NCBI GenBank assembly: GCA_035325995.1
Contig: DAOKYU010000005.1
Span: 1 to 64,000, forward strand
Length of the DNA: 64,000 nucleotides
Direction: 5' to 3'
Origin: Thermodesulfobacteriota bacterium
GTDB taxonomy: Bacteria > Desulfobacterota_D > UBA1144 > Nemesobacterales > UBA2774
Shown here: positions 36,397 to 45,186 of the stretch, piece after piece
Layout: each line of letters opens with the position of its first letter
How positions within the stretch are numbered: position 1 is the stretch's first letter
Notes under the pieces: model-generated
The model's database searches: none
What the model was told of the DNA's origin: nothing
What the model saw: the letters and a program-made list of their open reading frames with translations, nothing else
Program-made: the position numbers and the translations under genes

Positions 36397-38151
36397 TTAT
36401 TTTAACTTTCTCAGCTCGCTGTACTCTTTAAGAATCTCCTTCTCCAGCTCGGAATCCTTGTTCCTTACGGCCTCGTCGATCCTGAGCCTGAGAAGCTTGA
36501 GCCTGTCGTCGAGCTTTCTTTGTTTCACCTTTTTAATGCACCTTTCGATCGTCCTGCCCGCGGTTTCCCTGTCGGAAATGCCGGGAGAAGAAAAGAGCGC
36601 CTCCGTGATGATCGCCTGCGCCGGGCTGCCCTGGAATACCTGGAGAAGCGCCGACGCGTCGAGCACGTCACGCACCAGCATCTCTTCGAGAACGGCCCTG
36701 ATATCGGGGTTGGTTACGTCGCCCGCCACGCCCCCGGCGCGCGCAATTTCGGAGAGCTCGGGGAATTTCAGAAGCACGGCGAGAAGCGTCTTCTCGCTAT
36801 TGCCGGCAACTGCATGGGATGCTCCGGACGTGCTCACAGCGCTCGCGACCTGGGCCGCCCTGCCCCTGCCGAATCTCATGAGAGACATCACCTCGTTTTC
36901 CCTGACTCCGAGCTTTTCCGCCGCCCTCCTCGCGTATCCGTTCTTCGCTATGGGGTCGTTCACCTTCGTCAGGACGTCGGCGATTTCCTTTACGCTCCGG
37001 TTAAGCGTAATCGCCCCCGACCTGTACTCCCTCACCGTATTGTCAATGTAAAAATCCAGAAGCCCGAGGGCGTTCTCTATCAGCGAAAGGAGCGCGTCCC
37101 TGCCCCTTTTCGAGATGAACGAATCCGGGTCCTCGCCCTCGGGGAGTATGACGACGTTCGGCAGGAGCCCCTCTTCGAGGAAGACGTCCAGCGACCTTAC
37201 GGCCGCCTTTATGCCCGATTCGTCTCCGTCGAAGATTACGACGTACCTGTCGGTGTAGCGCTTCAGCACACCCACATGGCCCCTCGTAAGCGCCGTCCCC
37301 AGCGTCGCGACGACGTTCCCGACGCCGGACGCATACACCGAGAGAAAATCCATATACCCCTCGACGATAATCGCCCGCCGCGAGCGCCTTATGTGGTCCC
37401 GCGACTTGTCGAGCCCGTAGAAGCTGCTCCGCTTGTGATAGATCTCGGATTCCGGCGAGTTTATGTACTTGGGCTCGCCCTCGCCGTCTATTATCCTTCC
37501 GCCGAACCCTATGACCTTGCCGTCCACGTTCACTATGGGGAACATAAGCCGTCCCCTGAACCTGTCGTAGTGGCCGTCGCCGCTATTCCGCCGTACGAGG
37601 AGACCGACCCTTTCGGCAAGCCCGAGCGGCGCCTTGTGCTTCGCTAGAAACTTGGCCAAGTTGTCCCACCCCTCGGGCGCGTAGCCGAGGCCGAATTCCG
37701 TCGCCACGTCGCGCGGAATGCCCCTCTTTTCGAGGTATTCGAGGGCGGGCTTCCCTTTGGCGCTCTCGAGCGTCTTTTGATAATATTTCGATACGATGGA
37801 ATTGATTTTGAAGAGTGCTCCGGCTGCACTCGAGCCCCTGGCCCTGGGCGCCGTCTTTTCTATCGGGATGTTCGCCCTCTTCGCAAGCTCCTGGAGGGCT
37901 TCGGGGAATGTCGTGTTGTTATACCTCATATAGAACCCAAGGATATCTCCCCCCGCCCCGCAGCTAAAACAATGAAAGAGTCCTTTTTCCTCGTCTATAT
38001 GCATGGACGGGTTACGGTCGTCATGAAACGGACAGAGCCCCACATAACCTCTTCCGGTTTTTTTAACGGATGTGTAGCTCTCAATGAGGTCTATAATGCT
38101 TAACCTCCTCTTTATCTCGTTAACAAGGCCGTCATCGTTAAAATTTGCCAT
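36397..38151 (-). CDS. dnaG: DNA primase
   Basis: Makes RNA primers at the replication fork. It is 584 residues. The N-terminal zinc-binding domain has CPFH and CFSC (residues about 41-67). The catalytic TOPRIM core has the Glu in AIIVEGYMDFLSVYASG and the DxD in VVIFDGDESGIKA, preceded by FRGRLMFPIVNVDGKVIGFGGR. The C-terminal domain (from about 430) would bind DnaB helicase and is less conserved. Middle gene of the classic macromolecular-synthesis operon; 143 nt separate it from rpsU, an A+T-richer spacer where promoters or a processing site could sit. Confidence 0.97.
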   Translation of the reverse strand: MANFNDDGLVNEIKRRLSIIDLIESYTSVKKTGRGYVGLCPFHDDRNPSMHIDEEKGLFHCFSCGAGGDILGFYMRYNNTTFPEALQELAKRANIPIEKTAPRARGSSAAGALFKINSIVSKYYQKTLESAKGKPALEYLEKRGIPRDVATEFGLGYAPEGWDNLAKFLAKHKAPLGLAERVGLLVRRNSGDGHYDRFRGRLMFPIVNVDGKVIGFGGRIIDGEGEPKYINSPESEIYHKRSSFYGLDKSRDHIRRSRRAIIVEGYMDFLSVYASGVGNVVATLGTALTRGHVGVLKRYTDRYVVIFDGDESGIKAAVRSLDVFLEEGLLPNVVILPEGEDPDSFISKRGRDALLSLIENALGLLDFYIDNTVREYRSGAITLNRSVKEIADVLTKVNDPIAKNGYARRAAEKLGVRENEVMSLMRFGRGRAAQVASAVSTSGASHAVAGNSEKTLLAVLLKFPELSEIARAGGVAGDVTNPDIRAVLEEMLVRDVLDASALLQVFQGSPAQAIITEALFSSPGISDRETAGRTIERCIKKVKQRKLDDRLKLLRLRIDEAVRNKDSELEKEILKEYSELRKLK

Positions 38152-38294
38152 TTAAGCGGACTTCTAATTTTAACGTGGAAATAGGACTATAGCAGGAATA
38201 CGCATGAGACCGTGTCCCATGGATCGCCGAGTACAAAGTAGTGTCCCCCTACCAGTATTAGTGCGAGTACGTCTATATGTATATATGAATAAGG

Positions 38295-38492
38295 CTAGCT
38301 TCTTCTCGAGCGCTTGATGACACGTTTTTTCGCGGCAAAAAGCTTCTTCTTTTTTCTTTCGCTGGGCTTTTCGTAATACTCTCTTCTTCTTACCTCAGAC
38401 AGTACACCTCCTTTCTCGACTTGTTTCTTGAATCTCTTAAGCGCGCTGTCTATGCTTTCGTTATTTCCGACCACAATTCCTGGCATTAACAC
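38295..38492 (-). CDS. rpsU: 30S ribosomal protein S21
   Basis: 65 residues, very basic at the C-terminus (KKKLFAAKKRVIKRSRRS), starting MLMPGIVVGNNESIDSALKR, which matches S21. S21 assists base-pairing of the 16S 3' end with mRNA. The ATG follows GGGAGGAG. It precedes dnaG and rpoD in the order rpsU-dnaG-rpoD known from E. coli and many other bacteria. Confidence 0.95.
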   Translation of the reverse strand: MLMPGIVVGNNESIDSALKRFKKQVEKGGVLSEVRRREYYEKPSERKKKKLFAAKKRVIKRSRRS

Positions 38493-38584
38493 TCCTCCCG
38501 GTTTCTATACATCATCTAGAAAAAATTAAATTAATACGGCTGAATTGTCAAGGCCGTGCGCCCCGCATCGAGGGGGCCGCGGCT

Positions 38585-38761
38585 TCACTTGTCATTGGGC
38601 TTTTTGGGAGAAAAGACCCCGACTTTTCTCCGGTTCTCCAGAATCCGCTTTTCCTCCGCCTCGGGATCGTCTTCGCACGCACTGTCGTCGAAATCCCTGT
38701 GCTCTTCGAATCTCTTCGTCCACGAGTCGCGCCTGTTCCTGACTTCGTCTATAAGTCCCAT
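38585..38761 (-). CDS. uncharacterised 58-residue protein
   Basis: Not recognised. A 58-codon frame starts at ATG 38759-38761, preceded by GGAGG at 9 nt, and ends at TGA 38585-38587. The product is highly charged: a mixed acidic/basic helix (MGLIDEVRNRRDSWTKRF), an acidic middle with one Cys (SACEDDPEAEEKRI) and a basic end. Third positions are G/C rich like neighbouring genes. It lies 92 nt upstream of rpsU on the same strand, so it may be the first gene of the rpsU-dnaG-rpoD transcript. No domain or function can be proposed. Confidence 0.6.
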   Translation of the reverse strand: MGLIDEVRNRRDSWTKRFEEHRDFDDSACEDDPEAEEKRILENRRKVGVFSPKKPNDK

Positions 38762-38809
38762 TAACTTCAGCCTCCGTTTTTTAAAGTATACTCTACCCGG
38801 GGGAAATTC

Positions 38810-39895
38810 CTACCTCTCGCTGACCTCTTTCCGTCTCGAAACCACGTCCGAAGCGTTCGACATCTCGACCTCCTTTTCGAGGACGGGCATGTACTCGGTA
38901 AGCGCCTCGATGGTCGCGCCGTAGGGGTGGCAGATACCTACGGCGTGTCCGTTTTTCTCCGATATTTTTACCAGCCTGTCGAGCTGGGATTTAACGTAAT
39001 CCGGCCCCTTCGACGAAAGGTCCAAAAACACGTCCCTCTTCACCGTCCTCATGCCCATGTGCGCCGCCTTTTTATACCCTACGCTCCTAGGCGTCGTCAG
39101 GCTGTCCACGAAATAAAGCCCCCTGGAGTTTATCCTTTCGAGGACGAGCTCCATGAGCTCGTCGTTCTCCATGAACTTGGACCCCATGTGGTTGTTCACC
39201 CCTTCGATGTTGGGGAACGATGCCAGGTTCTTGTCGAGCTGCGCCAGTATGGCCTCCTTCGACTGCCCCACGAGGAGCGCGTCCTCGCCCGCGTCCTGCC
39301 CCGTATAGCCCGAGGACTCCATCGGCTCCATCGGCAGGTGGAGTATCACGTCCCAGCCCCGGGCGTGCGCCTTTTCGGCGGCGTATTTCGAATAGGGGAG
39401 GTTCGGCAGTATTGCGAACGTGAGCGGCCCTTCGAGCTTTAGCAGCCTGTCTATCGGCTCCTTGTGCTGGCCGATGTCGTCCACGATAATGGCCACCCGG
39501 GGCCTGATCCCGCCGTCGTGAACGGCCTTCTTATCCCTGGATTCGGCTTTCTTTTCGCCCCCGGGTTCGGGCCCGGCAGTCGGCACGGGGGCTTCGGCCT
39601 TTACGGCCCCAGGCTTTTCGCCGGGTTTCTTCGGGGGCTTCGTGGCCTCTTCGGCGGGTTTTTTACGGGCTTCTTTTACAGGCTGCTTTACCGGGGACTT
39701 TTTAACAGGCTCCGTCCGCGCCGTCCCCGGCGCCTGCCCGGCCGGCCTGTCGCCCGATACGTAAAGGGCGTAGAGCCCGAGTGCGACCGCGGCTATCAGA
39801 ACCAGCGAAAGGGCGAATATCCTTCCGGGGGAGCCGCCCCCCCTTTTGTATCTTCTCCGCGGCCTTCTCCCGCCGCCCTTTCGTGATTTCGCCAA
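38810..39895 (-). CDS. divergent polysaccharide deacetylase-family protein
   Basis: A 361-residue membrane-anchored periplasmic protein of the YibQ/DUF610 family. There is a short basic N-terminus, one transmembrane helix (FALSLVLIAAVALGLYALYV), then a Lys/Pro/Glu-rich linker (50-130). The deacetylase-like barrel has RPRVAIIVDDIG, FAILPNLPYSK, DVILHLPMEP, GVNNHMGSKF, FVDSLTTPRS and GHAVGICHPY. The family is structurally NodB-like, but its activity is unproven. The TTG start follows AGGGGCG, 8 nt after the upstream protease gene. Pairing with a carboxy-terminal protease is common and suggests a shared role in cell-wall maintenance or division. Confidence 0.88.
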   Translation of the reverse strand: MAKSRKGGGRRPRRRYKRGGGSPGRIFALSLVLIAAVALGLYALYVSGDRPAGQAPGTARTEPVKKSPVKQPVKEARKKPAEEATKPPKKPGEKPGAVKAEAPVPTAGPEPGGEKKAESRDKKAVHDGGIRPRVAIIVDDIGQHKEPIDRLLKLEGPLTFAILPNLPYSKYAAEKAHARGWDVILHLPMEPMESSGYTGQDAGEDALLVGQSKEAILAQLDKNLASFPNIEGVNNHMGSKFMENDELMELVLERINSRGLYFVDSLTTPRSVGYKKAAHMGMRTVKRDVFLDLSSKGPDYVKSQLDRLVKISEKNGHAVGICHPYGATIEALTEYMPVLEKEVEMSNASDVVSRRKEVSER

Positions 39896-39902
39896 GGCGC
39901 CC

Positions 39903-41057
39903 CTAACCCCTCGTCCCCGCTTTCACGGCCTGCGGGTTCTTGAGGATATTTACCGCGCTTTCGAGCTGCTTGTCCCCCTGGTCCTGATCGGTAACCTCGA
40001 CGGTTATGTCCGGCGTGACGCCGACCTTGTTGATGGACCTTCCGCTGGGCGCGTAGAATTTCGCGGTGGTGAGCTTGAGCCCCGAGCCGTCTTCGAGCTT
40101 TATTATCGTCTGGACCGAGCCCTTCCCGAACGTCTTGGTTCCCAGTATCGTAGCCCTCCGGCTGTCCTGGAGCGCTTCGGCCACGACCTCCGACGCGCTC
40201 GCGCTGCCTTCGTTCACGATTACGACGATCGGGAACTTCTGGAACGTCCCCTTCTTCGTCGCGTAATACTCGCGCGTCTGGTCGGCCGCCCTTCCCCTGA
40301 CGCTCACGATAAGCCCGTTGTCTATGAATTCGTCGACGACGTCTATGGCCTCGGCCAGAAGCCCGCCCGGGTTATTCCTGAGGTCGAGGACGAGCCCGTT
40401 AAGCGGCTTTCCGTTCTCGGCTTCGAGCCGCTCTATCGCCGTCCGGAGCTCCTGCGCGGTGTGGTCCTGGAACTGCGTAACCCTTATATATCCAATGTTG
40501 TTGTCGAGGAGCTCGGGTTTTACGCTCTTTACGACTACCTTGTCCCTTACGAGCGTAACGTCCCTCGGCGACTCCTCGCCCTCTCTTTTAATCGTGATCT
40601 TGACGGGGGTTCCCTTCGGGCCGCGGAGGAGCTTAACGGCCTCCTGGACGACCATCCCTTCCGTTGACTGCCCCTCTATGGCCAGTATCCGGTCGCGGGG
40701 CTTTATGCCCGCCCTTTCGGCCGGCGTGCCCTCTATGGGGGCTATCACGGTCAGCACGCCCTCTTCGACCGTGACTTCCATCCCGACCCCGCCGAATTCC
40801 CCGGACGTCCCTATTTCGAGCTCGCGGTAGCGCTCCGGGCTGAGGTAAGCCGAATACGGATCGAGGGTCTTCAGCATGCCGTCTATGGCGCTGTTCGTAA
40901 GCTCCGTGGAATCGACTTCCTCGACGTAGTTCCTCTCCACGAGGTCCAGCACGCGAGTAAAGTTGGAGAGCCCCTGGTACGTGGCGTCGTCGGCCGCCGC
41001 CCCGACGGCAAATGACAGTAAAAGCAAAAGAACTAACGAGATTCTTTTTATCTTCAC
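39903..41057 (-). CDS. carboxyl-terminal processing protease (S41)
   Basis: A 384-residue exported serine protease of the CtpA/Prc family. It has a signal peptide (ISLVLLLLLSFAVGAAA), an N-terminal helical region (NYVEEVDSTELTNSAIDGMLKTLDPYSAYL), a PDZ domain at about 85-165 (GVGMEVTVEEGVLTVIAPIE), then the catalytic core. There the nucleophile Ser is in NEGSASASEVVAEAL and the general-base Lys in GTKTFGKGSVQ. Relatives trim C-termini of envelope proteins and control peptidoglycan hydrolases. The GTG start follows AAGGGGTG. It is followed immediately by the deacetylase-like gene. Confidence 0.94.
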   Translation of the reverse strand: MKIKRISLVLLLLLSFAVGAAADDATYQGLSNFTRVLDLVERNYVEEVDSTELTNSAIDGMLKTLDPYSAYLSPERYRELEIGTSGEFGGVGMEVTVEEGVLTVIAPIEGTPAERAGIKPRDRILAIEGQSTEGMVVQEAVKLLRGPKGTPVKITIKREGEESPRDVTLVRDKVVVKSVKPELLDNNIGYIRVTQFQDHTAQELRTAIERLEAENGKPLNGLVLDLRNNPGGLLAEAIDVVDEFIDNGLIVSVRGRAADQTREYYATKKGTFQKFPIVVIVNEGSASASEVVAEALQDSRRATILGTKTFGKGSVQTIIKLEDGSGLKLTTAKFYAPSGRSINKVGVTPDITVEVTDQDQGDKQLESAVNILKNPQAVKAGTRG

Positions 41058-41288
41058 CTAAGTTCACCCCTTCATTAGAGATTAACCAAACATGAAACCA
41101 GTATCAAATCATATTTGAGCGCCGTCCGCCGCGTATGGGCCCCGGCCCACGGCGCGCCGCCCGAACGCCCCCGGGCAGCCAGTCGTCCGCGCCATTCCGG
41201 GCCCTCCGGGCCCCTCCCGAAGCGGAGCGCTTCCGGGCAGGTTGTAAGGAGGCGGCGAATCGTATAAATTTAATCCGGGCGAACGCAT

Positions 41289-41513
41289 ATGATAGATATG
41301 ATATATACGGTTCTCAGCAGATTCATCAAAAGCTACACCTCCGTCGTGCTACAGCTCGCAAGGCACTGGCCGCTCCCGCTCAGGGTGCTGTTCGTGCCGC
41401 TATCGTTTTACTTCTACTGCCTTACGTTCCTCGTGGTATCGACGGTGATGCTCATAGTGATTTTCATCGCGTGCCCCCTCTCCTACGCCTCGAAGCTGCT
41501 GTTTAACCAGTAG
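41289..41513 (+). CDS. small membrane protein
   Basis: Not recognised. It is 74 residues with one or two hydrophobic helices (residues 32-66, around YFYCLTFLVVSTVMLIVIF) after a short amphipathic N-terminus. Codons end mostly in G or C, as in real genes here, and the stop is 77 nt before uppS on the same strand. No clear Shine-Dalgarno precedes the ATG; a second ATG three codons on is possible. It may be an accessory to the uppS-dxr-rseP unit or an unrelated small membrane peptide. Confidence 0.5.
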   Translation: MIDMIYTVLSRFIKSYTSVVLQLARHWPLPLRVLFVPLSFYFYCLTFLVVSTVMLIVIFIACPLSYASKLLFNQ

Positions 41514-41590
41514 CGCCGCGGCGGTCCCCCCGGGTCCTTTCCGGAGGCCCCATATATCGCTTTTTTAATAAACGTGAGGTGTTATAATTT

Positions 41591-42349
41591 ATGCCAATGA
41601 AGGGGAAACTCGAATCGTCTATACTCCCGGAAAAGCTCCCCGGCCACATAGCCATTATCATGGACGGGAACGGCAGGTGGGCGAAGGTCAAGAACCTCGA
41701 CCGTATCAGCGGCCACAGGGAGGGGATGAAATCGGTCCGCTCCGTCGTAAGGGCGGCGCGCGACATCGGAATCAAATACATAACCCTCTACGCCTTCTCG
41801 GCCCAGAACTGGCAGAGGCCCGAAATAGAGGTAAACGCCCTGATGGAGCTCCTCAAGCACTACCTCTCTACGGAGAGCGGCAAGCTCGTCGAAAACGGCA
41901 TCAGGCTGAACGCGATAGGGAGGCTCCACGAGCTTCCCGGGGACGTTCTCGCCGCGCTCGACGACACGATGGAAAAGACCGGGCACTGCCGCGATATGAC
42001 GCTGACGCTCGCATTGAGCTACGGCGGGAGGGAAGAGATAATCGACGCCGTTAAGCGCGTGGTATCGGACGGCATAGTGTCCCCGGAAGACCTTACCACC
42101 GCGAACTTTTCGTCCTGCCTGTACACGGCCAACCTGCCCGAGCCCGACCTCCTCATACGCACGAGCGGCGAGATGAGGATATCCAACTTCATGCTCTGGC
42201 AGCTCGCCTACACCGAAATCTACGTGACGAAAACCCTCTGGCCCGATTTCCGGAAGGGGCACCTCGTAAAGGCCATACTCAACTACCAGAAACGCGAGAG
42301 GAGATTCGGGCTTACCGGGGAGCAGGTGAAGATAAGGGAAGTGATTTGA
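41591..42349 (+). CDS. uppS: isoprenyl transferase (UPP synthase)
   Basis: A 252-residue cis-prenyltransferase making undecaprenyl diphosphate, the lipid carrier for peptidoglycan and O-antigen. Motifs: IAIIMDGNGRWAK (catalytic Asp), GHREGMKSVR, YITLYAFSAQNWQRP and DLLIRTSGEMRISNFMLWQLAYTE. The ATG follows GAGGTG. Its stop overlaps the TTG start of dxr in TTGA, implying coupled translation. In most bacteria cdsA lies between uppS and dxr; here it does not. Confidence 0.97.
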   Translation: MPMKGKLESSILPEKLPGHIAIIMDGNGRWAKVKNLDRISGHREGMKSVRSVVRAARDIGIKYITLYAFSAQNWQRPEIEVNALMELLKHYLSTESGKLVENGIRLNAIGRLHELPGDVLAALDDTMEKTGHCRDMTLTLALSYGGREEIIDAVKRVVSDGIVSPEDLTTANFSSCLYTANLPEPDLLIRTSGEMRISNFMLWQLAYTEIYVTKTLWPDFRKGHLVKAILNYQKRERRFGLTGEQVKIREVI

Positions 42350-43497
42350 AGAATATCTCCATACTCGGCTCGACAGGCTCCATAGGACAACAAACCCTTG
42401 ACGTAGTCTCCCGGCACCCGGACAAATTCCGCGTCGTCGGGCTCACGGCGGGTGAAAACATCGGGCTCCTCGCCGGGCAGATTCGGCAATTCAGGCCCGA
42501 GGCGGTTTCCGTCCGCGACAAATCCCTCGCCGATTCGCTGCGCGGGATGATTCCGGGCGAGAAGACCGAGATACTCCACGGCGAGGAGGGCGCCTGCGCC
42601 GTCGCGGGCATGGAAGGGGCCGAGCAGGTCGTCTCGTCCATGGTCGGCGCGTCGGGGCTCCTCCCCACGCTGACGGCCGTAAAGGCCGGGAAGGACGTCG
42701 CGCTCGCCAACAAGGAATCCCTCGTCGTCGCGGGCGAGATAATCACGCGCGAGGCCGAGAGGCGCGGCTCCATAATAATCCCCGTGGACAGCGAGCACAG
42801 CGCCATATTCCAGGCCCTCGAATGCGGGATACGCTCGCAGGTAAAGCGCATAATACTCACGGCGTCGGGCGGCCCTTTTCTGAACGCTTCGCGCGAAGAG
42901 ATGGAAAACGTCCCCGTCGAGGTCGCCCTCCGCCACCCTACGTGGAAAATGGGGAGCAAAATCACGATAGATTCCGCTACACTGATGAACAAGGGGTTCG
43001 AGGTAATAGAGGCCCGCTGGCTCTTCGGGTTTTCCGCCCGCAGCATTTCGGTGTGGATTCACCCCCAGAGCATCGTCCACTCTATGGTAGAATATATAGA
43101 CGGCTCACTGATATCGCAGATGAGTAAACCCGATATGAGAATACCAATAGCCTACGCGCTCACCTACCCCGAGCGCATAGAGCTCGACGGCCACGAGGCC
43201 ACGCCCGGGAGCTTCGGCGAGCTCACGTTCGCCGAGGTGGACCCCGAGAGGTTCCCCTCCATCCCGCTCGCGTTCGACGCGCTCGAAGAGGGCGGCACGA
43301 TGCCGGCTGTGATGAACGGAGCCAACGAAGTCGCCGTCCGCGAGTTCCTATCGGAGAGGCTCGGCTTTACGGGTATAGTAAATACAGTCGAAAAGGTGAT
43401 GGGGCTTCACAAAACCCGGCCGGCGGATTCGCTCGAAGCCGTGCTCGAAAGCGACGCCTGGGCGAGGGAAACCGCTCTCGCCATCATCAGAAACTAG
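42346..43497 (+). CDS. dxr: 1-deoxy-D-xylulose-5-phosphate reductoisomerase
   Basis: Second step of the MEP isoprenoid pathway: rearranges and reduces DXP with NADPH. It is 383 residues. N-terminal NADPH loop ILGSTGSIGQQTLDVV; LANKESLVVAGEI; metal ligands around VPVDSEHSAIFQ; ASGGPF; HPTWKMGSKITIDSATLMNKGFE (shortened: TWKMGSKITID); HPQSIVHSMVEY. It begins with TTG, which overlaps the uppS stop and follows AAGGGAAG. Its product feeds the isoprenoid supply for UppS, making the pair a compact lipid-carrier module. Confidence 0.97.
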   Translation: MKNISILGSTGSIGQQTLDVVSRHPDKFRVVGLTAGENIGLLAGQIRQFRPEAVSVRDKSLADSLRGMIPGEKTEILHGEEGACAVAGMEGAEQVVSSMVGASGLLPTLTAVKAGKDVALANKESLVVAGEIITREAERRGSIIIPVDSEHSAIFQALECGIRSQVKRIILTASGGPFLNASREEMENVPVEVALRHPTWKMGSKITIDSATLMNKGFEVIEARWLFGFSARSISVWIHPQSIVHSMVEYIDGSLISQMSKPDMRIPIAYALTYPERIELDGHEATPGSFGELTFAEVDPERFPSIPLAFDALEEGGTMPAVMNGANEVAVREFLSERLGFTGIVNTVEKVMGLHKTRPADSLEAVLESDAWARETALAIIRN

Positions 43498-43510
43498 GAG
43501 AAGACAGCAA

Positions 43511-45103
43511 ATGACCGCGATTATCGCATTTATATTCGTGATTGGAATTCTGGTATTCATACACGAGCTCGGCCACTTCCTCGTCGCAAAGTGGAGCGGC
43601 GTCAGGGTCGAAAAATTCTCGCTCGGCTTCGGGAAGAAGCTCTTCGGATTCACGCGCGGCGAGACGGAATATCTCGTCTGCATGCTCCCCTTGGGCGGCT
43701 ACGTCAAGATGTACGGCGAGGGCTCGGAGGGCAATTTCATAGTGGACAGGGTCGACCCGGGATCGGACGCCGAAAAGGCGGGCTTCCGGGGCGGCGACAG
43801 GATAGTCGAGATAGACGGCATAGAGCAGAAATCCTTCGAGAGATGGAAGTCCCTCGAAGCCGTCCTCGAAAAAGAACCCGAAAGGGAATTTCACTTCACC
43901 GTCGAAAGGGACGACAGGAAGGTAGAAATAAGCGCGGCTCCCCACAGCCTCCCCGCCAGGACGTATTCCGAAAAGGAATACCCGAGGGGCTTCTCGAACC
44001 AGCCGATTCTGAACAGGCTCCTTATAGTCGTGGCCGGGCCGTTCATGAACTTCCTCCTGCCGTTCATATTCCTTCCGATAGTGTTCATGATAGGCATCAC
44101 GGTCCCGGCGTACCTCGAACAGTCGCCGGTCATAGGATTCGTCGCACCGAATTCTCCGGCGGCCGAGGCGGGATTTCAGAAGGGCGACAAGATAGTCGAG
44201 ATAGAGGGCTCCGGGGTCTCGAACTGGAAGGACGTCAACATCGAGCTCCAGACGAACCCCGACGCCATGCTGAATATCACGGTGGACAGGGACGGCTCGC
44301 TCGAAACGATCCCGGTAAAGGCCGTCGCCTCGCCCGAGGGCATAGTGGCCATAGGCTTCGGCGAGCCGATAAAGGCCCGGGTCGGGAAGGTAATCCCCGG
44401 CACTCCCGCCGACCAGGCGCATCTTGAAAAGGGCGACAGGATACTCGCCATCGACGGCGCCCCCGTCGCCGACTGGGAGCAGATGTCGGCCGTAATCAAG
44501 GAGCACGCCGGGAAGGAGATATCCCTCCTCATCGACAGGAACGGAAACGAGATAACACAGAATATAATCCCCGAAACCTCGCCCGAAACGGGCAAGGGCG
44601 CCATAGGTATCTCCCCCTACCAGGACGAGATAGTAAAGAAGTACGGATTCTTCGACGCCATAGTGAACGGCGTCAAAGAGGCGGCCAACATGATAATAGA
44701 GGTCGTGACGCTCCTCTTCGGCTTCCTCTACAAGCTCGTCACGGGGAAGATAGCCCTCGGCACGGCGGGCAAGAGCCTCGCGGGGCCGATACTCATCGCC
44801 AAGGTCTCGGGCTCGGCGGCGGAAACGGGAATAGCGCAGCTACTCCAGTTCACATGCTTCATCAGCATCAACCTCGCGGTGATAAACCTCTTCCCGATAC
44901 CGATGCTCGACGGCGGGCACGTTCTCTACCTCGCAATCGAGTCCATAAAGAGAAAGCCCCTCAGCCAGAGGTCGCTCGAAATCAGCCAGAGGATCGGGCT
45001 CACCCTCCTCATCTTCATCATGTTCCTCGCCATCTACAACGACATTTCGAGGGTGAAGGGCGACATCGTGAATTCCGTAAACAAGATATTCCAGACAGAA
45101 TAG
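43511..45103 (+). CDS. rseP: RIP metalloprotease RseP, three-PDZ form
   Basis: A 530-residue intramembrane site-2 protease. The zinc motif HELGH is at residues 18-22 in the first helix; the second catalytic motif is NLFPIPMLDGGH near the C-terminus. Between them lie three PDZ-like segments: starting about 78 (VDRVDPGSDAEKAGFRGGDR), 215 (IGFVAPNSPAAEAGFQKGD) and 290 (VGKVIPGTPADQAHLEKGD). E. coli RseP has two PDZ domains in about 450 residues, so this one is enlarged. It would cleave anti-sigma factors or remnant signal peptides. It follows dxr after 13 nt, the conserved dxr-rseP order. Confidence 0.95.
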   Translation: MTAIIAFIFVIGILVFIHELGHFLVAKWSGVRVEKFSLGFGKKLFGFTRGETEYLVCMLPLGGYVKMYGEGSEGNFIVDRVDPGSDAEKAGFRGGDRIVEIDGIEQKSFERWKSLEAVLEKEPEREFHFTVERDDRKVEISAAPHSLPARTYSEKEYPRGFSNQPILNRLLIVVAGPFMNFLLPFIFLPIVFMIGITVPAYLEQSPVIGFVAPNSPAAEAGFQKGDKIVEIEGSGVSNWKDVNIELQTNPDAMLNITVDRDGSLETIPVKAVASPEGIVAIGFGEPIKARVGKVIPGTPADQAHLEKGDRILAIDGAPVADWEQMSAVIKEHAGKEISLLIDRNGNEITQNIIPETSPETGKGAIGISPYQDEIVKKYGFFDAIVNGVKEAANMIIEVVTLLFGFLYKLVTGKIALGTAGKSLAGPILIAKVSGSAAETGIAQLLQFTCFISINLAVINLFPIPMLDGGHVLYLAIESIKRKPLSQRSLEISQRIGLTLLIFIMFLAIYNDISRVKGDIVNSVNKIFQTE

Positions 45104-45186
45104 AAAGCCCCGTCCGCCCGCCGGGGATATATACTTATCCCCGGCGGGACCGGAAGATGTAAACTCCCCGCACGAAGTTTTACGCC

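Noticed and set aside
34889..37051. 720-codon open frame opposite rpoD and dnaG
   Set aside because: Antisense shadow of two well-recognised genes; no ribosome-binding site, no family motifs, and typical of high-G+C antisense frames.
43487..44506. 339-codon frame opposite rseP
   Set aside because: Antisense shadow of the PDZ region; no start signal.
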